Notes: generated by a model not told the origin, from the sequence alone. Shown: positions 40,848 to 50,167, counted from the stretch's first letter. The stretch: 64,000 nt of DNA from Pseudomonas putida S13.1.2 (GCF_000498395.2 NZ_CP010979.1:1488001-1552000), one strand, 5' to 3'. Made by a program: numbers and translations.

Positions 40848-40871
40848 AAACATTTCTGAACGCGCTAGATT
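40843..40871 (+). promoter_or_regulatory. Candidate promoter of the gluconate dehydrogenase operon
   Basis: TTTCAA (40843-40848) and TAGATT (40866-40871) are separated by 17 bases. The -35 half overlaps the PtxS palindrome, so a bound repressor would exclude RNA polymerase. Confidence 0.45.
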
Positions 40872-40966
40872 ATTCGGCTGTCTTCTTGATGGCCTATCAA
40901 GATCACCTCCCACAGAAAATCAGATGGCGCTTATCAAGGCCGCCGCACAGCCGATGAGGATTCGCA

Positions 40967-41713
40967 ATGCCTGAGCATGCTCCAGACAACCCGCGCAGGG
41001 ATTTTCTGCGCAAGACCTTGACCCTGATCCCAGTCGTTACCGTGGCCAGCACAGGGCTTGGCGTGGGCGCCAGCCAGCTGCTTGCTGCCCCGCAACCGCA
41101 TCAGCAACCGAAAGTGCCGGCCACACCGCCTGCAGGCAACTATCAACCGACGTTCTTCAGCGCCGAAGAGTGGGCTTTTGTACAAGCTGCAGTGTCGCGC
41201 ATCATCCCGGCCGATGAGCTTGGCCCCGGCGCACTCGAAGCCGGCGCCGCCGAGTTCATCGACCGCCAGATGAACACCCCCTACGCGACTGGCGCGCAGT
41301 GGTACATGCAAGGCCCATTCAACGCCGACGCCGCGCCCGAGCTGGGCTACCAGTTGCAGCTCAGCCCGCAACAAATCTATCGCCTGGGCATCGCTGCCGT
41401 GGACGGCTGGTGCAAAGCCAACGGCGGGCAAGTTTTTGCCGCGCAAGATAGCGCTACCCGAGACCGTATTCTCAGCAAGGTCGAGGCAGGAGAGCTGGTG
41501 TTCGACACCGTCCCGGCGAAGGTGTTCTTCAGCCTGTTGGTGCAGAACACCCGTGAAGGGTTCTTCTGCGACCCTATTCATGGCGGCAACAAAGGCATGG
41601 TCGGCTGGACCCAGATTGGCTTCCCCGGTGCCCGCGCCGACTTCATGGACTGGGTCGAGCGCAACGAGCCTTACCCGTTCCCGGCTGTATCGATCCGCGG
41701 CGAGAGGGCCTGA
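40967..41713 (+). CDS. Gluconate 2-dehydrogenase, small (gamma) subunit
   Basis: A 248-residue protein with a twin-arginine signal (NPRRDFLRKTLTLIPVVTVASTGLGVGA), so it is exported folded. The mature part contains YQPTFFSAEEWAFVQAAVSRIIPADELGPGALEAGAAEFIDRQM and ends NEPYPFPAVSIRGERA, as in family GLUCDH3 small subunits. It escorts the FAD subunit, which has no signal of its own, through the Tat pathway and holds it at the membrane. The stop is followed after three bases by the FAD-subunit ATG. It belongs to the membrane-bound periplasmic enzyme that oxidises gluconate to 2-ketogluconate. Confidence 0.93.
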   Translation: MPEHAPDNPRRDFLRKTLTLIPVVTVASTGLGVGASQLLAAPQPHQQPKVPATPPAGNYQPTFFSAEEWAFVQAAVSRIIPADELGPGALEAGAAEFIDRQMNTPYATGAQWYMQGPFNADAAPELGYQLQLSPQQIYRLGIAAVDGWCKANGGQVFAAQDSATRDRILSKVEAGELVFDTVPAKVFFSLLVQNTREGFFCDPIHGGNKGMVGWTQIGFPGARADFMDWVERNEPYPFPAVSIRGERA

Positions 41714-41716
41714 GGC

Positions 41717-43501
41717 ATGGCGACTGTGTTGAACAAAGTGGATGCGGTCATCGTCGGCTTCGGTTGGGCTGGCGCGATCATGGCCAAGGAACTGACCGAG
41801 GCCGGGCTGCATGTGGTGGCTCTGGAGCGGGGGCCGATGCAGGATACCTACCCGGAAGGCAGCTACCCGCAAGTGATTGATGAGCTGACCTACAGCGTGC
41901 GCAAGAAGCTGTTCGTGGATGTGTCGAAAGAAACCGTCACTGTCCGCCACAGCGTGAATGACGTGGCACTGCCCAATCGCCAGCTCGGAGCCTTCCTGCC
42001 GGGCAAGGGCGTGGGCGGCGCGGGCCTGCACTGGTCGGGCGTGCACTTCCGGGTCGACCCGGTCGAGCTGCGCCTGCGTAGCCACTACGAAGAGCGCTAC
42101 GGGCGCAAGTTCATCCCCGAAGGCATGACCATCCAGGACTTTGGCGTCAGTTACGAAGAACTGGAACCGTATTTCGACTTTGCCGAAAAGGTCTTTGGCA
42201 CCTCTGGCCAGGCGTGGACTGTCAACGGCCAGGTGGTCGGTGAAGGGAAGGGCGGCAACCCCTATGCGCCGGACCGTTCCAACCCGTTCCCATTGCCCGC
42301 GCAGAAGAACGTGGTGTCGGCCAGGCTGTTCGAAAAAGCTGCCACCAGCCTGGGCTACAAGCCCTACAACCTGCCATCGGCAAACACCTCCGGGCCTTAC
42401 ACCAACCCCTACGGGGCACAGATGGGGCCGTGCAACTTCTGTGGTTTCTGTAGCGGTTACGTGTGCTACATGTACTCCAAGGCCTCGCCCAACGTGAACA
42501 TCCTGCCGGCGCTGCGCCAGGTGCCCAACTTCGAGTTGCGGCCCAATGCCCACGTGCTGCGGGTGAACCTGGACGACAGCAAGCGCAAGGCCACCGGGGT
42601 GACCTACATCGATGCCCAGGGGCGCGAGGTGGAGCAGCCGGCGGAGCTGGTGATCCTGTCGGCGTTCCAGTTCAACAACGTGCGCCTGATGCTGCTTTCC
42701 GGGATCGGCAAGCCTTACGACCCTGTGAAGAACGAAGGTGTGGTCGGGCGTAACTTCGCCTACCAGAACATGGGCACGGTCAAGGCGTTCTTCGACAAAA
42801 ACACCTACACCAACAACTTCATTGGCGCGGGTGGCAACGGCATTGCCATCGACGATTTCAATGCCGACAACTTCGACCATGGCCCCCACGGCTTTGTCGG
42901 TGGCTCGCCGATGTGGGTGAACCAGGCCGGCAGCCGGCCGATTGCCGGCACCTCCAACCCGCCCGGCACGCCGGCCTGGGGCAGTGCCTGGAAGAAAGCC
43001 ACAGCCGACTACTACACCCACCAGGTGTCGATGGACGCCCACGGTGCGCACCAGTCCTACCGTGCCAATTACCTGGACCTGGACCCCACCTACCGCGACG
43101 CCTACGGCCAGCCGCTGTTGCGCATGACCTTCGACTGGCAGGAAAACGACATCAAGATGAACCAGTTCATGGTCGACAAGCTGAGCAAGGTCGCTCAGGC
43201 GATGAACCCCAAGGCCATTGCGGTGCTGGGCAAGCAGGTCAAGGATCACTTCAACACCGCCAGTTACCAGACCACTCACCTGAACGGCGGTGCGATCATG
43301 GGTACCGACCCCAAGACCAGTGCGCTGAACCGCTACCTGCAAAGCTGGGACGTGCATAACGTGTTCGTGCCGGGGGCTTCGGCGTTCCCGCAGGGCCTGG
43401 GTTACAACCCGACCGGGCTGGTGGCCGCGCTGACCTATTGGTCTGCACGTGCCATTCGCGAGCAGTATCTGAAAAACCCCGGCCCGCTGGTCCAGGCCTG
43501 A
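41717..43501 (+). CDS. Gluconate 2-dehydrogenase, FAD (GMC oxidoreductase) subunit
   Basis: A 594-residue GMC-family flavoprotein without its own signal peptide. FAD binding is seen in VIVGFGWAGAIMAKELTEAGLHVVALERG at the N-terminus. The C-terminal block TTHLNGGAIMGTDPKTSALNRYLQSWDVHNVFVPGASAFPQGLGYNPTG holds the active-site His/Asn region. A cysteine cluster (CNFCGFCSGYVC, residues about 239-250) occurs in this subfamily and resembles the Fe-S site known in related fructose dehydrogenase. It oxidises gluconate to 2-ketogluconate in the periplasm, passing electrons to the cytochrome c subunit encoded next. Confidence 0.93.
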   Translation: MATVLNKVDAVIVGFGWAGAIMAKELTEAGLHVVALERGPMQDTYPEGSYPQVIDELTYSVRKKLFVDVSKETVTVRHSVNDVALPNRQLGAFLPGKGVGGAGLHWSGVHFRVDPVELRLRSHYEERYGRKFIPEGMTIQDFGVSYEELEPYFDFAEKVFGTSGQAWTVNGQVVGEGKGGNPYAPDRSNPFPLPAQKNVVSARLFEKAATSLGYKPYNLPSANTSGPYTNPYGAQMGPCNFCGFCSGYVCYMYSKASPNVNILPALRQVPNFELRPNAHVLRVNLDDSKRKATGVTYIDAQGREVEQPAELVILSAFQFNNVRLMLLSGIGKPYDPVKNEGVVGRNFAYQNMGTVKAFFDKNTYTNNFIGAGGNGIAIDDFNADNFDHGPHGFVGGSPMWVNQAGSRPIAGTSNPPGTPAWGSAWKKATADYYTHQVSMDAHGAHQSYRANYLDLDPTYRDAYGQPLLRMTFDWQENDIKMNQFMVDKLSKVAQAMNPKAIAVLGKQVKDHFNTASYQTTHLNGGAIMGTDPKTSALNRYLQSWDVHNVFVPGASAFPQGLGYNPTGLVAALTYWSARAIREQYLKNPGPLVQA

Positions 43502-43507
43502 GGAGCG

Positions 43508-44761
43508 ATGAGCATGAAGACAATGTTGATCGCAACCCTGCTGCTGGGTGCCACTACGGCCTTACAGGCCGTGGCGGATGACGATGCACAGGTGCGCCAG
43601 GGCGAGTATCTGGCCCGCGCCGGTGACTGCGTGGCCTGCCATACCGCCAAGGGCGGCAAGCCCTTTGCCGGCGGCCTGCCAATGGAAACCCCTATCGGCA
43701 CGGTGTACTCCACCAACATCACCCCGGCGGCCAGCGGCATTGGCCAGTACAGCTTCGAAGACTTCGACCAGGCTGTGCGCAAGGGTATCGGCAAGGATGG
43801 CAGCACCTTGTACCCGGCCATGCCATACCCGTCCTATGCACGGGTCAGCGAGCAGGACATGCAGGCGCTGTACGCCTACTTCATGAAAGGCGTGGTGCCG
43901 GTGGAGCAGGCGAACAAGGCCACTGACATTCCCTGGCCGCTGAGCATGCGTTGGCCGCTGGCAATCTGGCGCGGCCTGTTCGCACCAGAGCCCAAGCCCT
44001 GGCAGGCATCGGCGGCAGCCGACCCGGTGGTGAAGCGTGGTGCTTACCTGGTCGAAGGCCTTGGGCATTGTGGCGCCTGCCATACACCGCGTGCGCTGAC
44101 CATGCAGGAAAAGGCGCTGAGCCCTGCAGATGGCGAGCAGTTCCTGGCCGGCAGCGCACCGCTGGAAGGCTGGATTGCGAAAAACCTGCGTGGCGATCAC
44201 AAGGACGGCCTGGGCAGCTGGAGCGAAGCGCAGCTGGTGCAGTTTCTGAAGACCGGGCGCAGCGATCGCAGCGCGGTGTTCGGCGGCATGAGCGATGTGG
44301 TCGAACACAGCATGCAGCACATGAGTGACGCCGACCTTACCGCAATCGCCCGTTACCTGAAGACCCTGCCACCGAGCGACCCGAATGACCAGCCGCACGT
44401 CTACGACAAGCAGGTGGCGGATGCGCTGTGGAAGGGCGACGACAGTAAGCCCGGGGCGGCGGTGTACATCGACAATTGCGCAGCCTGCCACCGCACCGAT
44501 GGCCAGGGCTACACCCGCGTGTTCCCGGCCTTGGCTGGCAACCCGGTGGTACAGACTGCAGATGCCACGTCGCTGATCCACGTGGTGCTGGCGGGGGGTA
44601 CGGTGCCGGCGACGCACACCGCGCCGTCGAACTTCACCATGCCGGCGTTCGGTTGGCGCCTGAGCGATCAGGAGGTAGCCGAGGTGGTGAACTTCATTCG
44701 CAGCAGTTGGGGTAACCAGGGCAGCGCCGTTACGGCCGGTGATGTGAAGTCGCTTCGCTGA
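43508..44761 (+). CDS. Gluconate 2-dehydrogenase, triheme cytochrome c subunit
   Basis: A 417-residue exported cytochrome with signal peptide TMLIATLLLGATTALQAVA. Three heme sites are visible: CVACH near residue 41, CGACH near 188 and CAACH near 324. The downstream axial Met is likely in YPAMPYPS, FGGMSDV and FTMPAFG. The better spaced start is the ATG at 43514 (AGGAG eight bases away), which removes two residues. It passes electrons from the FAD subunit to ubiquinone. The gene is followed by a REP pair that probably ends the operon. Confidence 0.93.
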   Translation: MSMKTMLIATLLLGATTALQAVADDDAQVRQGEYLARAGDCVACHTAKGGKPFAGGLPMETPIGTVYSTNITPAASGIGQYSFEDFDQAVRKGIGKDGSTLYPAMPYPSYARVSEQDMQALYAYFMKGVVPVEQANKATDIPWPLSMRWPLAIWRGLFAPEPKPWQASAAADPVVKRGAYLVEGLGHCGACHTPRALTMQEKALSPADGEQFLAGSAPLEGWIAKNLRGDHKDGLGSWSEAQLVQFLKTGRSDRSAVFGGMSDVVEHSMQHMSDADLTAIARYLKTLPPSDPNDQPHVYDKQVADALWKGDDSKPGAAVYIDNCAACHRTDGQGYTRVFPALAGNPVVQTADATSLIHVVLAGGTVPATHTAPSNFTMPAFGWRLSDQEVAEVVNFIRSSWGNQGSAVTAGDVKSLR

Positions 44762-44787
44762 CCTCTGTAGCTGCACCCTGATCCACT

Positions 44788-44858
44788 GTGGGAGCGGGTT
44801 TACCCGCGAATGCGATGTCGAAGCTACCGACGCATTCGCGGGTGAACCCGCTTCCACA
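44788..44858. repeat. REP-type inverted pair after the dehydrogenase operon
   Basis: Arms 44788-44815 and 44831-44858 are reverse complements with two mismatches and a short 15-base loop; the run TTTTTTTT follows at 44861. It may act as the operon's terminator. Confidence 0.78.
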
Positions 44859-44982
44859 TTTTTTTTGGTTGAAATTGTATTTGAATCAATAATTTAATTT
44901 GCTTATCTAATCTTTAATATCATCTTTGTTTCATCATTGCCGACCAACGGAAGGTTGACGAACTGCCGTAGTTTTGCTGTAT

Positions 44983-44996
44983 TGAAACCGGTTTCA
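44983..44996. promoter_or_regulatory. PtxS operator upstream of ptxS
   Basis: TGAAACCGGTTTCA, identical to the copies at 40834 and 46085, lies 30 bases before the ptxS ATG, in an AT-rich segment. This is the place expected for autoregulation. Confidence 0.88.
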
Positions 44997-45026
44997 TCGT
45001 TATCACAATAATCATAAGGACTGCCC

Positions 45027-46046
45027 ATGACCGACGTGCCTGCCCATGCCCGCGAACGGGTCACCATCAGCGAAGTAGCGCGTGTCGCTGGTGTTTCCAA
45101 GGCCACCGTCTCCCGGTACATCGGTGGCGATCGCCAATTGCTGGCCGAAGCCACGGCCAAGCGCCTGGAAGAGGTCATCGAACGTCTCGGCTACCGCCCC
45201 AACCAGATGGCCCGCGGCCTCAAGCGCGGCCAGACGCGACTGATCGGCATGCTGGTGGCCGATATCCTCAACCCCTATTCAGTGGCCGTGATGCATGGCG
45301 TGGAAACCGCCTGCCGTCAGCACGGTTACAGCCTGGTGGTGTGCAACACCAACCGCGACGACGAGCAGGAGCGCCACCACCTGGTGGCGCTGCAGAGCTA
45401 CAACGTCGAAGGTTTGATCGTGAACACGCTCGGCCATCACCCCGGCGAACTGCTCAACCTGCAGCGTGACATCCCCATGGTGCTGGTCGACCGCCAATTG
45501 CCCGAGCTGAATGTCGACCTGGTCGGCCTGGACAATGCCGACGCCGTCGAGCAGGCCCTCGACCACCTGCAAGCCCAGGGTTACCGCGATATTCTGGCGG
45601 TCAGCGAACCCCTCGATGGCACCAGCTCACGGCTGGAGCGGGTGCAGGCATTCGGCGCGTCGGTCAGCCGTCGGCCCGGCATGCGTCAGCAGGTACTGGA
45701 AATCAGCGCCGGGCTGCAGGGCCAACTGGCTTCGTTTCTTGCCAGCCGCGGCCATGGCCCGCAAGCCATCTTCACCTTCAACGGTATTGCCACCTTGGCG
45801 GTGACCCGAGCACTGCACGAGGCCGGGTGCAACCTGTTTGCCGACGTCGGGCTGATCGCCCTCGACGACCTCGACTGGTACCCCTTGGTCGGCAAAGGCA
45901 TCACGGCACTGGCCCAGCCCACCGAGCGTATCGGTGTGGCGGCATTCGAAAGCCTGCTCGGTCGCCTGCGCGGCGACAGCGGGGCAGCCCGACGCATCGA
46001 CTTCAAGGCCAACCTGATCATCCGTGGTTCAACCCAACCCCAGTAA
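45027..46046 (+). CDS. ptxS: LacI-family repressor of 2-ketogluconate metabolism
   Basis: A 339-residue LacI protein. The DNA-binding head is RVTISEVARVAGVSKATVSRYIGG, the hinge is YRPNQMARGLKRGQTRLIG and the effector fold follows (GMLVADILNPYSVAVMHGVE; NVEGLIVNTLG). In P. putida and P. aeruginosa PtxS represses the gad and kgu genes until 2-ketogluconate binds. Here three exact copies of its known site precede the gad operon, ptxS itself and kguE. The assignment is strengthened by location between those two operons. Confidence 0.94.
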   Translation: MTDVPAHARERVTISEVARVAGVSKATVSRYIGGDRQLLAEATAKRLEEVIERLGYRPNQMARGLKRGQTRLIGMLVADILNPYSVAVMHGVETACRQHGYSLVVCNTNRDDEQERHHLVALQSYNVEGLIVNTLGHHPGELLNLQRDIPMVLVDRQLPELNVDLVGLDNADAVEQALDHLQAQGYRDILAVSEPLDGTSSRLERVQAFGASVSRRPGMRQQVLEISAGLQGQLASFLASRGHGPQAIFTFNGIATLAVTRALHEAGCNLFADVGLIALDDLDWYPLVGKGITALAQPTERIGVAAFESLLGRLRGDSGAARRIDFKANLIIRGSTQPQ

Positions 46047-46084
46047 GCAACGGCAGGCCTGCGCCTGCTACTGCCGATTAAAAA

Positions 46085-46098
46085 TGAAACCGGTTTCA
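46085..46098. promoter_or_regulatory. PtxS operator upstream of kguE
   Basis: TGAAACCGGTTTCA ends 14 bases before the kguE ATG. It is identical to the two other copies in this locus and close enough to block transcription or early elongation into kguEKTD. Confidence 0.88.
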
Positions 46099-46112
46099 TA
46101 AGGATAAAAACA

Positions 46113-46892
46113 ATGCACCCGAACCCCGTTTCCATCAGCCTCTCAAGCTACGGCGCCGAATTTGTGCGGCAACGTGGCCAGGAGCAGTTCCTGGACATGC
46201 TGGCAGCTGCTGGCGTCAGCCGAGTGGAATTGCGCGAAGAATTGTTTGCCAGTGCACCGGACGCGGCTGCACTCGGTGCGGTCATAGCCGCACTGCGTCT
46301 GGAATGCCTGTACTCGACCCCCCTTGAATTGTGGACCGCGCAAGGCGTGCCCGACCCGTTACTGGTGCAGAAGCTGGAAACCGCTCGGGCGCTTGGCGCG
46401 GTGGCGCTGAAGGTATCGCTGGGGCATTTCGATGAGCACTGCGATGTGATGGCTCTGGCGGCGCTGCTGCCTGCCCAGGGGCCGCTGTTGCTGGTGGAGA
46501 ACGATCAGACCGCACAGGGTGGCAGGATCGAACCGCTGCTGCAGTTCTTCAAGCGGGCCGACACGCTTGGGCTGCGCCTGGGCATGACCTTCGACATCGG
46601 CAACTGGCAGTGGCAGGGCGAGCCTGCGCGGCAAGCTGCACGGCAACTCGGCCGTTGGGTGCGCTATGTGCATTGCAAGGCTGTGCAGCGCCGGGCCGAT
46701 GGCCGCCTGGTTGCCATACCGCCCGAAGCGACGGACCTGCAGGCATGGGCCGCGCTGATGGCCGAGTTCGCGCCCGGCGTGGTGCGCGCCGTCGAGTACC
46801 CGTTGGTTGGCGAAGACCTGCTGGCGCTGACCCGAGCCCAGGTGCGTAGCCTGGCTGCACTGGGCGCGGGGGAGGAGGTGGCCCATGCATGA
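46113..46892 (+). CDS. kguE: KguE, sugar-phosphate isomerase/epimerase-like protein
   Basis: A 259-residue TIM-barrel protein of the xylose-isomerase-like (AP endonuclease 2) fold. Metal-site residues are suggested by ELREELFASAPD near residue 34, VALKVSLGHFDEHCD near 100, LLVENDQTAQGGRIEP near 127 and MTFDIGNWQWQGEP near 158. It is the first gene of the 2-ketogluconate operon. Its exact reaction is not established; it may isomerise a ketogluconate form. It overlaps kguK by eight bases, so translation is coupled. Confidence 0.88.
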   Translation: MHPNPVSISLSSYGAEFVRQRGQEQFLDMLAAAGVSRVELREELFASAPDAAALGAVIAALRLECLYSTPLELWTAQGVPDPLLVQKLETARALGAVALKVSLGHFDEHCDVMALAALLPAQGPLLLVENDQTAQGGRIEPLLQFFKRADTLGLRLGMTFDIGNWQWQGEPARQAARQLGRWVRYVHCKAVQRRADGRLVAIPPEATDLQAWAALMAEFAPGVVRAVEYPLVGEDLLALTRAQVRSLAALGAGEEVAHA

Positions 46893-47835
46893 GCATGACG
46901 TGCTGTGCTTTGGCGAAACCATGGCCATGTTCGTTGCCGAGCAGACCGGCGACCTGGCCAGTGTCGGCCAGTTCGGCAAACGCATCGCTGGCGCGGACAG
47001 CAACGTGGCCATCGGCTTGGCTCGCCTGGGTTTCAAGGTGCGCTGGCTGAGCCGTGTTGGTGACGATTCGCTGGGCCGTTTTGTGCTCGACAGCTTGCGC
47101 CACGAAGGCCTGGACTGTTCCGGTGTCGAGGTGGATGCCAGCTACCCGACTGGTTTTCAGCTCAAGGCCCGTTGCGATGATGGTAGCGACCCGGCAGTGG
47201 AGTACTACCGGCGCGGTTCGGCAGCCAGCAGGCTGTCGCCCGCGCTGCTTGGCCCAGCCTGCCTGCAGGCTCGCCACCTGCACGCCACCGGCATCCCGCC
47301 GGCGCTGTCCGACAGCTGCCGTGCGCTGTCTCACGCACTGATGGACGCCATGCGTGCAGCCGGGCGCAGCATCTCGTTCGACCCCAACCTGCGCCCCTCG
47401 CTGTGGCCGGATCAAGGCAGTATGGTGCGCGAAATCAATGCCCTGGCGGCCAAGGCCGATTGGGTTTTACCGGGCCTGGAGGAGGGGCGGTTGCTGACCG
47501 GCCAGCACACCCCGGCGGACATCGCTGGGTTCTACCTCGACCAAGGGGTGGAGCTGGTGGTGATCAAGCTGGGCGACGCCGGCGCCTATTTCCGCAGCGC
47601 CAAGGGCGAAGGGCAGGTGGCACCGGTGCCGGTCAGCCGTGTGGTGGACACCGTCGGTGCGGGTGATGCCTTTGCCGTCGGTGTGCTCAGCGCGTTGCTG
47701 GGGGGCAGTGCGGTGGAAGAGGCGGTGGCGCGTGGCAACTGGTGCGGCAGCCGTGCCGTGCAGTCGCGCGGCGACGTGGAAGGGCTGCCGCTGCGCCATG
47801 AACTGGAGGCCCACGACCTGCGCAGAAGCGCGTGA
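46885..47835 (+). CDS. kguK: 2-ketogluconate kinase
   Basis: A 316-residue PfkB/ribokinase-family kinase. The N-terminal region reads LCFGETMAMFVAEQTGDL, then GADSNVAIGLARLGFKVRWLSRVGDDSLGRFV (substrate loop, PfkB signature 1). The catalytic DTVGAGDAFAVGVL motif (signature 2, with the base Asp) lies near residue 253. It phosphorylates imported 2-ketogluconate at C6 to 2-keto-6-phosphogluconate. It lies between kguE (8-base overlap) and kguT (54-base gap). Confidence 0.93.
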   Translation: MHEHDVLCFGETMAMFVAEQTGDLASVGQFGKRIAGADSNVAIGLARLGFKVRWLSRVGDDSLGRFVLDSLRHEGLDCSGVEVDASYPTGFQLKARCDDGSDPAVEYYRRGSAASRLSPALLGPACLQARHLHATGIPPALSDSCRALSHALMDAMRAAGRSISFDPNLRPSLWPDQGSMVREINALAAKADWVLPGLEEGRLLTGQHTPADIAGFYLDQGVELVVIKLGDAGAYFRSAKGEGQVAPVPVSRVVDTVGAGDAFAVGVLSALLGGSAVEEAVARGNWCGSRAVQSRGDVEGLPLRHELEAHDLRRSA

Positions 47836-47889
47836 GCCGCCCCGAAATACCTGTTGCGACAAAAACAACAAGCTCAGGAGAAACAAACC

Positions 47890-49182
47890 ATGCAAAGCCA
47901 AAGCCTGGCACCTCGCCGCTGGTGGTACATCATCCCGATTGTGTTCGTCACGTACAGCCTGGCGTACCTGGACCGCGCCAATTACGGCTTCGCCGCCGCC
48001 TCCGGCATGGCCGAAGACCTGCACATCACCCCGGTGCTGTCTTCGCTGTTGGGTGCGCTGTTCTTTCTCGGTTACTTCTTCTTCCAGGTGCCCGGCGCCA
48101 TCTACGCCGAAAAGCGCAGCGTGAAGAAGCTGATCTTCGTCTGCCTGATCCTGTGGGGCGGCCTTGCCACGCTCACCGGCATGGTCAGCAACGTCTACAT
48201 GCTGATCGGTATCCGCTTTCTGCTCGGGGTGGTAGAGGCCGCCGTCATGCCGGCCATGCTGGTGTACCTGTGCCACTGGTTCACCCGTGCCGAGCGCTCG
48301 CGTGCCAATACCTTCCTGATGCTCGGCAACCCGGTGACCATCCTGTGGATGTCGGTGGTGTCGGGTTACCTGATCAAGCATTACGACTGGCGCTGGATGT
48401 TCATTATCGAAGGCCTGCCTGCCGTGATCTGGGCATTCTTCTGGTGGCGCCTGGTGGATGACCGCCCTGCGCAGGTGAAGTGGCTGAGCGCGCAGGAAAA
48501 GGCCGCCCTGGCGCAGGCACTTGCTGACGAGCAGCAGGGCATCAAGCCTGTAAAGAACTACCGCGAGGCGTTTCGTTCGCCGCAGGTGATCATCCTGGCG
48601 CTGCAGTACTTCTGCTGGAGCATTGGCGTGTATGGCTTTGTGCTGTGGCTGCCGTCGATTCTCAAGCAGGCGGCCAACGTCGATATCGTGCAGGCCGGCT
48701 GGCTGGCCTCGGTGCCTTACCTGGCGGCGGTGCTGGCGATGGTGGGCGTGTCCTGGGCGTCCGATCGCCTGCAAAAGCGCAAGCGCTTCGTCTGGCCGCC
48801 GCTGCTGATTGCCGCCGTGGCGTTCTATGGCTCGTACGCCCTGGGCAGCGAGCATTTCTGGCTGTCGTACGCGTTGCTGGTGGTCGCCGGCGCGTGCATG
48901 TACGCACCCTATGGCCCGTTCTTCGCGATCGTGCCCGAGATCCTGCCGGCCAACGTTGCAGGCGGGGCCATGGCGCTGATCAACAGCATGGGCGCGCTGG
49001 GCTCGTTCGGCGGCTCGTGGCTGGTGGGCTACCTCAACGGCGCTACCGGCGGGCCCGGCGCCTCTTATCTGTTCATGTGCGGCGCGCTGCTGACCGCAGT
49101 GGCGCTGACCGCTGCACTCAATACTTCCCAGACATCTGGCCGGGCGAAGCGCAACAGCTCGCGGCTGGCCATGAACCCTTAG
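47890..49182 (+). CDS. kguT: 2-ketogluconate transporter, MFS family
   Basis: A 430-residue 12-segment carrier from the ATG at 47890, with AGGAG nine bases upstream; the frame upstream to a TTG at 47854 is rejected. It begins RRWWYIIPIVFVTYSLAYLDRANYGFAAASGM, the ACS-family motif, and IRFLLGVVEAAVMPAMLVYLCHWF follows near residue 100. It imports 2-ketogluconate made by the periplasmic gluconate dehydrogenase. KguD begins ten bases after its stop. Confidence 0.93.
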   Translation: MQSQSLAPRRWWYIIPIVFVTYSLAYLDRANYGFAAASGMAEDLHITPVLSSLLGALFFLGYFFFQVPGAIYAEKRSVKKLIFVCLILWGGLATLTGMVSNVYMLIGIRFLLGVVEAAVMPAMLVYLCHWFTRAERSRANTFLMLGNPVTILWMSVVSGYLIKHYDWRWMFIIEGLPAVIWAFFWWRLVDDRPAQVKWLSAQEKAALAQALADEQQGIKPVKNYREAFRSPQVIILALQYFCWSIGVYGFVLWLPSILKQAANVDIVQAGWLASVPYLAAVLAMVGVSWASDRLQKRKRFVWPPLLIAAVAFYGSYALGSEHFWLSYALLVVAGACMYAPYGPFFAIVPEILPANVAGGAMALINSMGALGSFGGSWLVGYLNGATGGPGASYLFMCGALLTAVALTAALNTSQTSGRAKRNSSRLAMNP

Positions 49183-49192
49183 GAAACCTGCA

Positions 49193-50167
49193 ATGAAGAA
49201 GCGAATCGTCCTGTACAAACGCCTGTCCGACGACTTGATGGCACGCCTGCAAGATCGCGTTGAGGTGACCTGGGTGGATACCTCCGAGCCCGATGGCCTG
49301 GCCCGCCTGCGCGATGCGTTGCCGGGTGCTCACGGGTTGCTGGGGGCCAGCCTGCGCCTGGATGCCAGCCTGCTGGATCTGGCGCCACAGCTGGAAGTGG
49401 TGTCCAGCGTTTCGGTGGGCGTGGACAACTACGATGTTGCCGAACTCAGCCGGCGTGGCGTGATGCTGACCAACACACCCGACGTGCTCACCGAAACCAC
49501 TGCCGACACCGGCTTTGCCTTGATTCTGGCTACCGCCAGGCGGGTGGTGGAGCTGGCGAACTGGGTGCGTGACGGCCATTGGCAGGCTAACCTGGGGCCG
49601 GCGCACTTTGGCAGTGATGTGCACGGCAAGACACTGGGCATCGTCGGCATGGGCCGCATCGGCGAGGCCTTGGCCCGGCGCGCGGCAGCCGGCTTTGGCA
49701 TGCGCGTGCTGTACCACAGCCAACGCCCAAAATCGCAGGTGGAGGCACGCCATGCAGCACGTCAGTGCAGCCTTGATGAGTTGTTGCAGCAGGCAGATTT
49801 CGTGTGCCTGACCGTGCCGCTGAGCGCCAGCACCGAAGGCCTGATCGGCGCACGGGAACTGGCGTTGATGAAGCCTGAGGGGATACTGGTGAACATCTCA
49901 CGCGGGCGCGTGGTGGATGAGCAAGCGCTGATCGAAGCGCTGCGGGCCAGGCGCATACGTGGCGCGGGGCTGGATGTGTTCGTGCAGGAGCCGCTGCCGG
50001 CGGACTCGCCGCTATTGCAGCTCGACAACGTGGTAGCGACCCCGCATATCGGCTCGGCGACCGAGGAAACCCGCCAGGCCATGGCGCGTTGCGCGGTAGA
50101 CAACCTGCTCAGCGCGCTGGCCGGTGAGCGGCCGGCGAATTTGGTGAATGAGGCGTGCAGGACGTGA
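49193..50167 (+). CDS. kguD: 2-ketogluconate-6-phosphate reductase
   Basis: A 324-residue D-2-hydroxyacid dehydrogenase. The Rossmann motif is GIVGMGRIGEALARRA near residue 148. Catalytic Arg is in VNISRGRVVDEQAL, Glu in DVFVQEPLP and His in ATPHIGSATEETR. It reduces 2-keto-6-phosphogluconate to 6-phosphogluconate with NADPH, feeding the Entner-Doudoroff pathway. It is the last gene of kguEKTD and ends at a REP pair. Confidence 0.93.
   Translation: MKKRIVLYKRLSDDLMARLQDRVEVTWVDTSEPDGLARLRDALPGAHGLLGASLRLDASLLDLAPQLEVVSSVSVGVDNYDVAELSRRGVMLTNTPDVLTETTADTGFALILATARRVVELANWVRDGHWQANLGPAHFGSDVHGKTLGIVGMGRIGEALARRAAAGFGMRVLYHSQRPKSQVEARHAARQCSLDELLQQADFVCLTVPLSASTEGLIGARELALMKPEGILVNISRGRVVDEQALIEALRARRIRGAGLDVFVQEPLPADSPLLQLDNVVATPHIGSATEETRQAMARCAVDNLLSALAGERPANLVNEACRT

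Noticed and set aside
40934..43357. 807-codon open frame on the minus strand
   Set aside because: Antisense to the gluconate dehydrogenase small and FAD subunit genes, which carry clear motifs.
47467..49218. 583-codon minus-strand frame
   Set aside because: Antisense of kguK and kguT; no domain visible.
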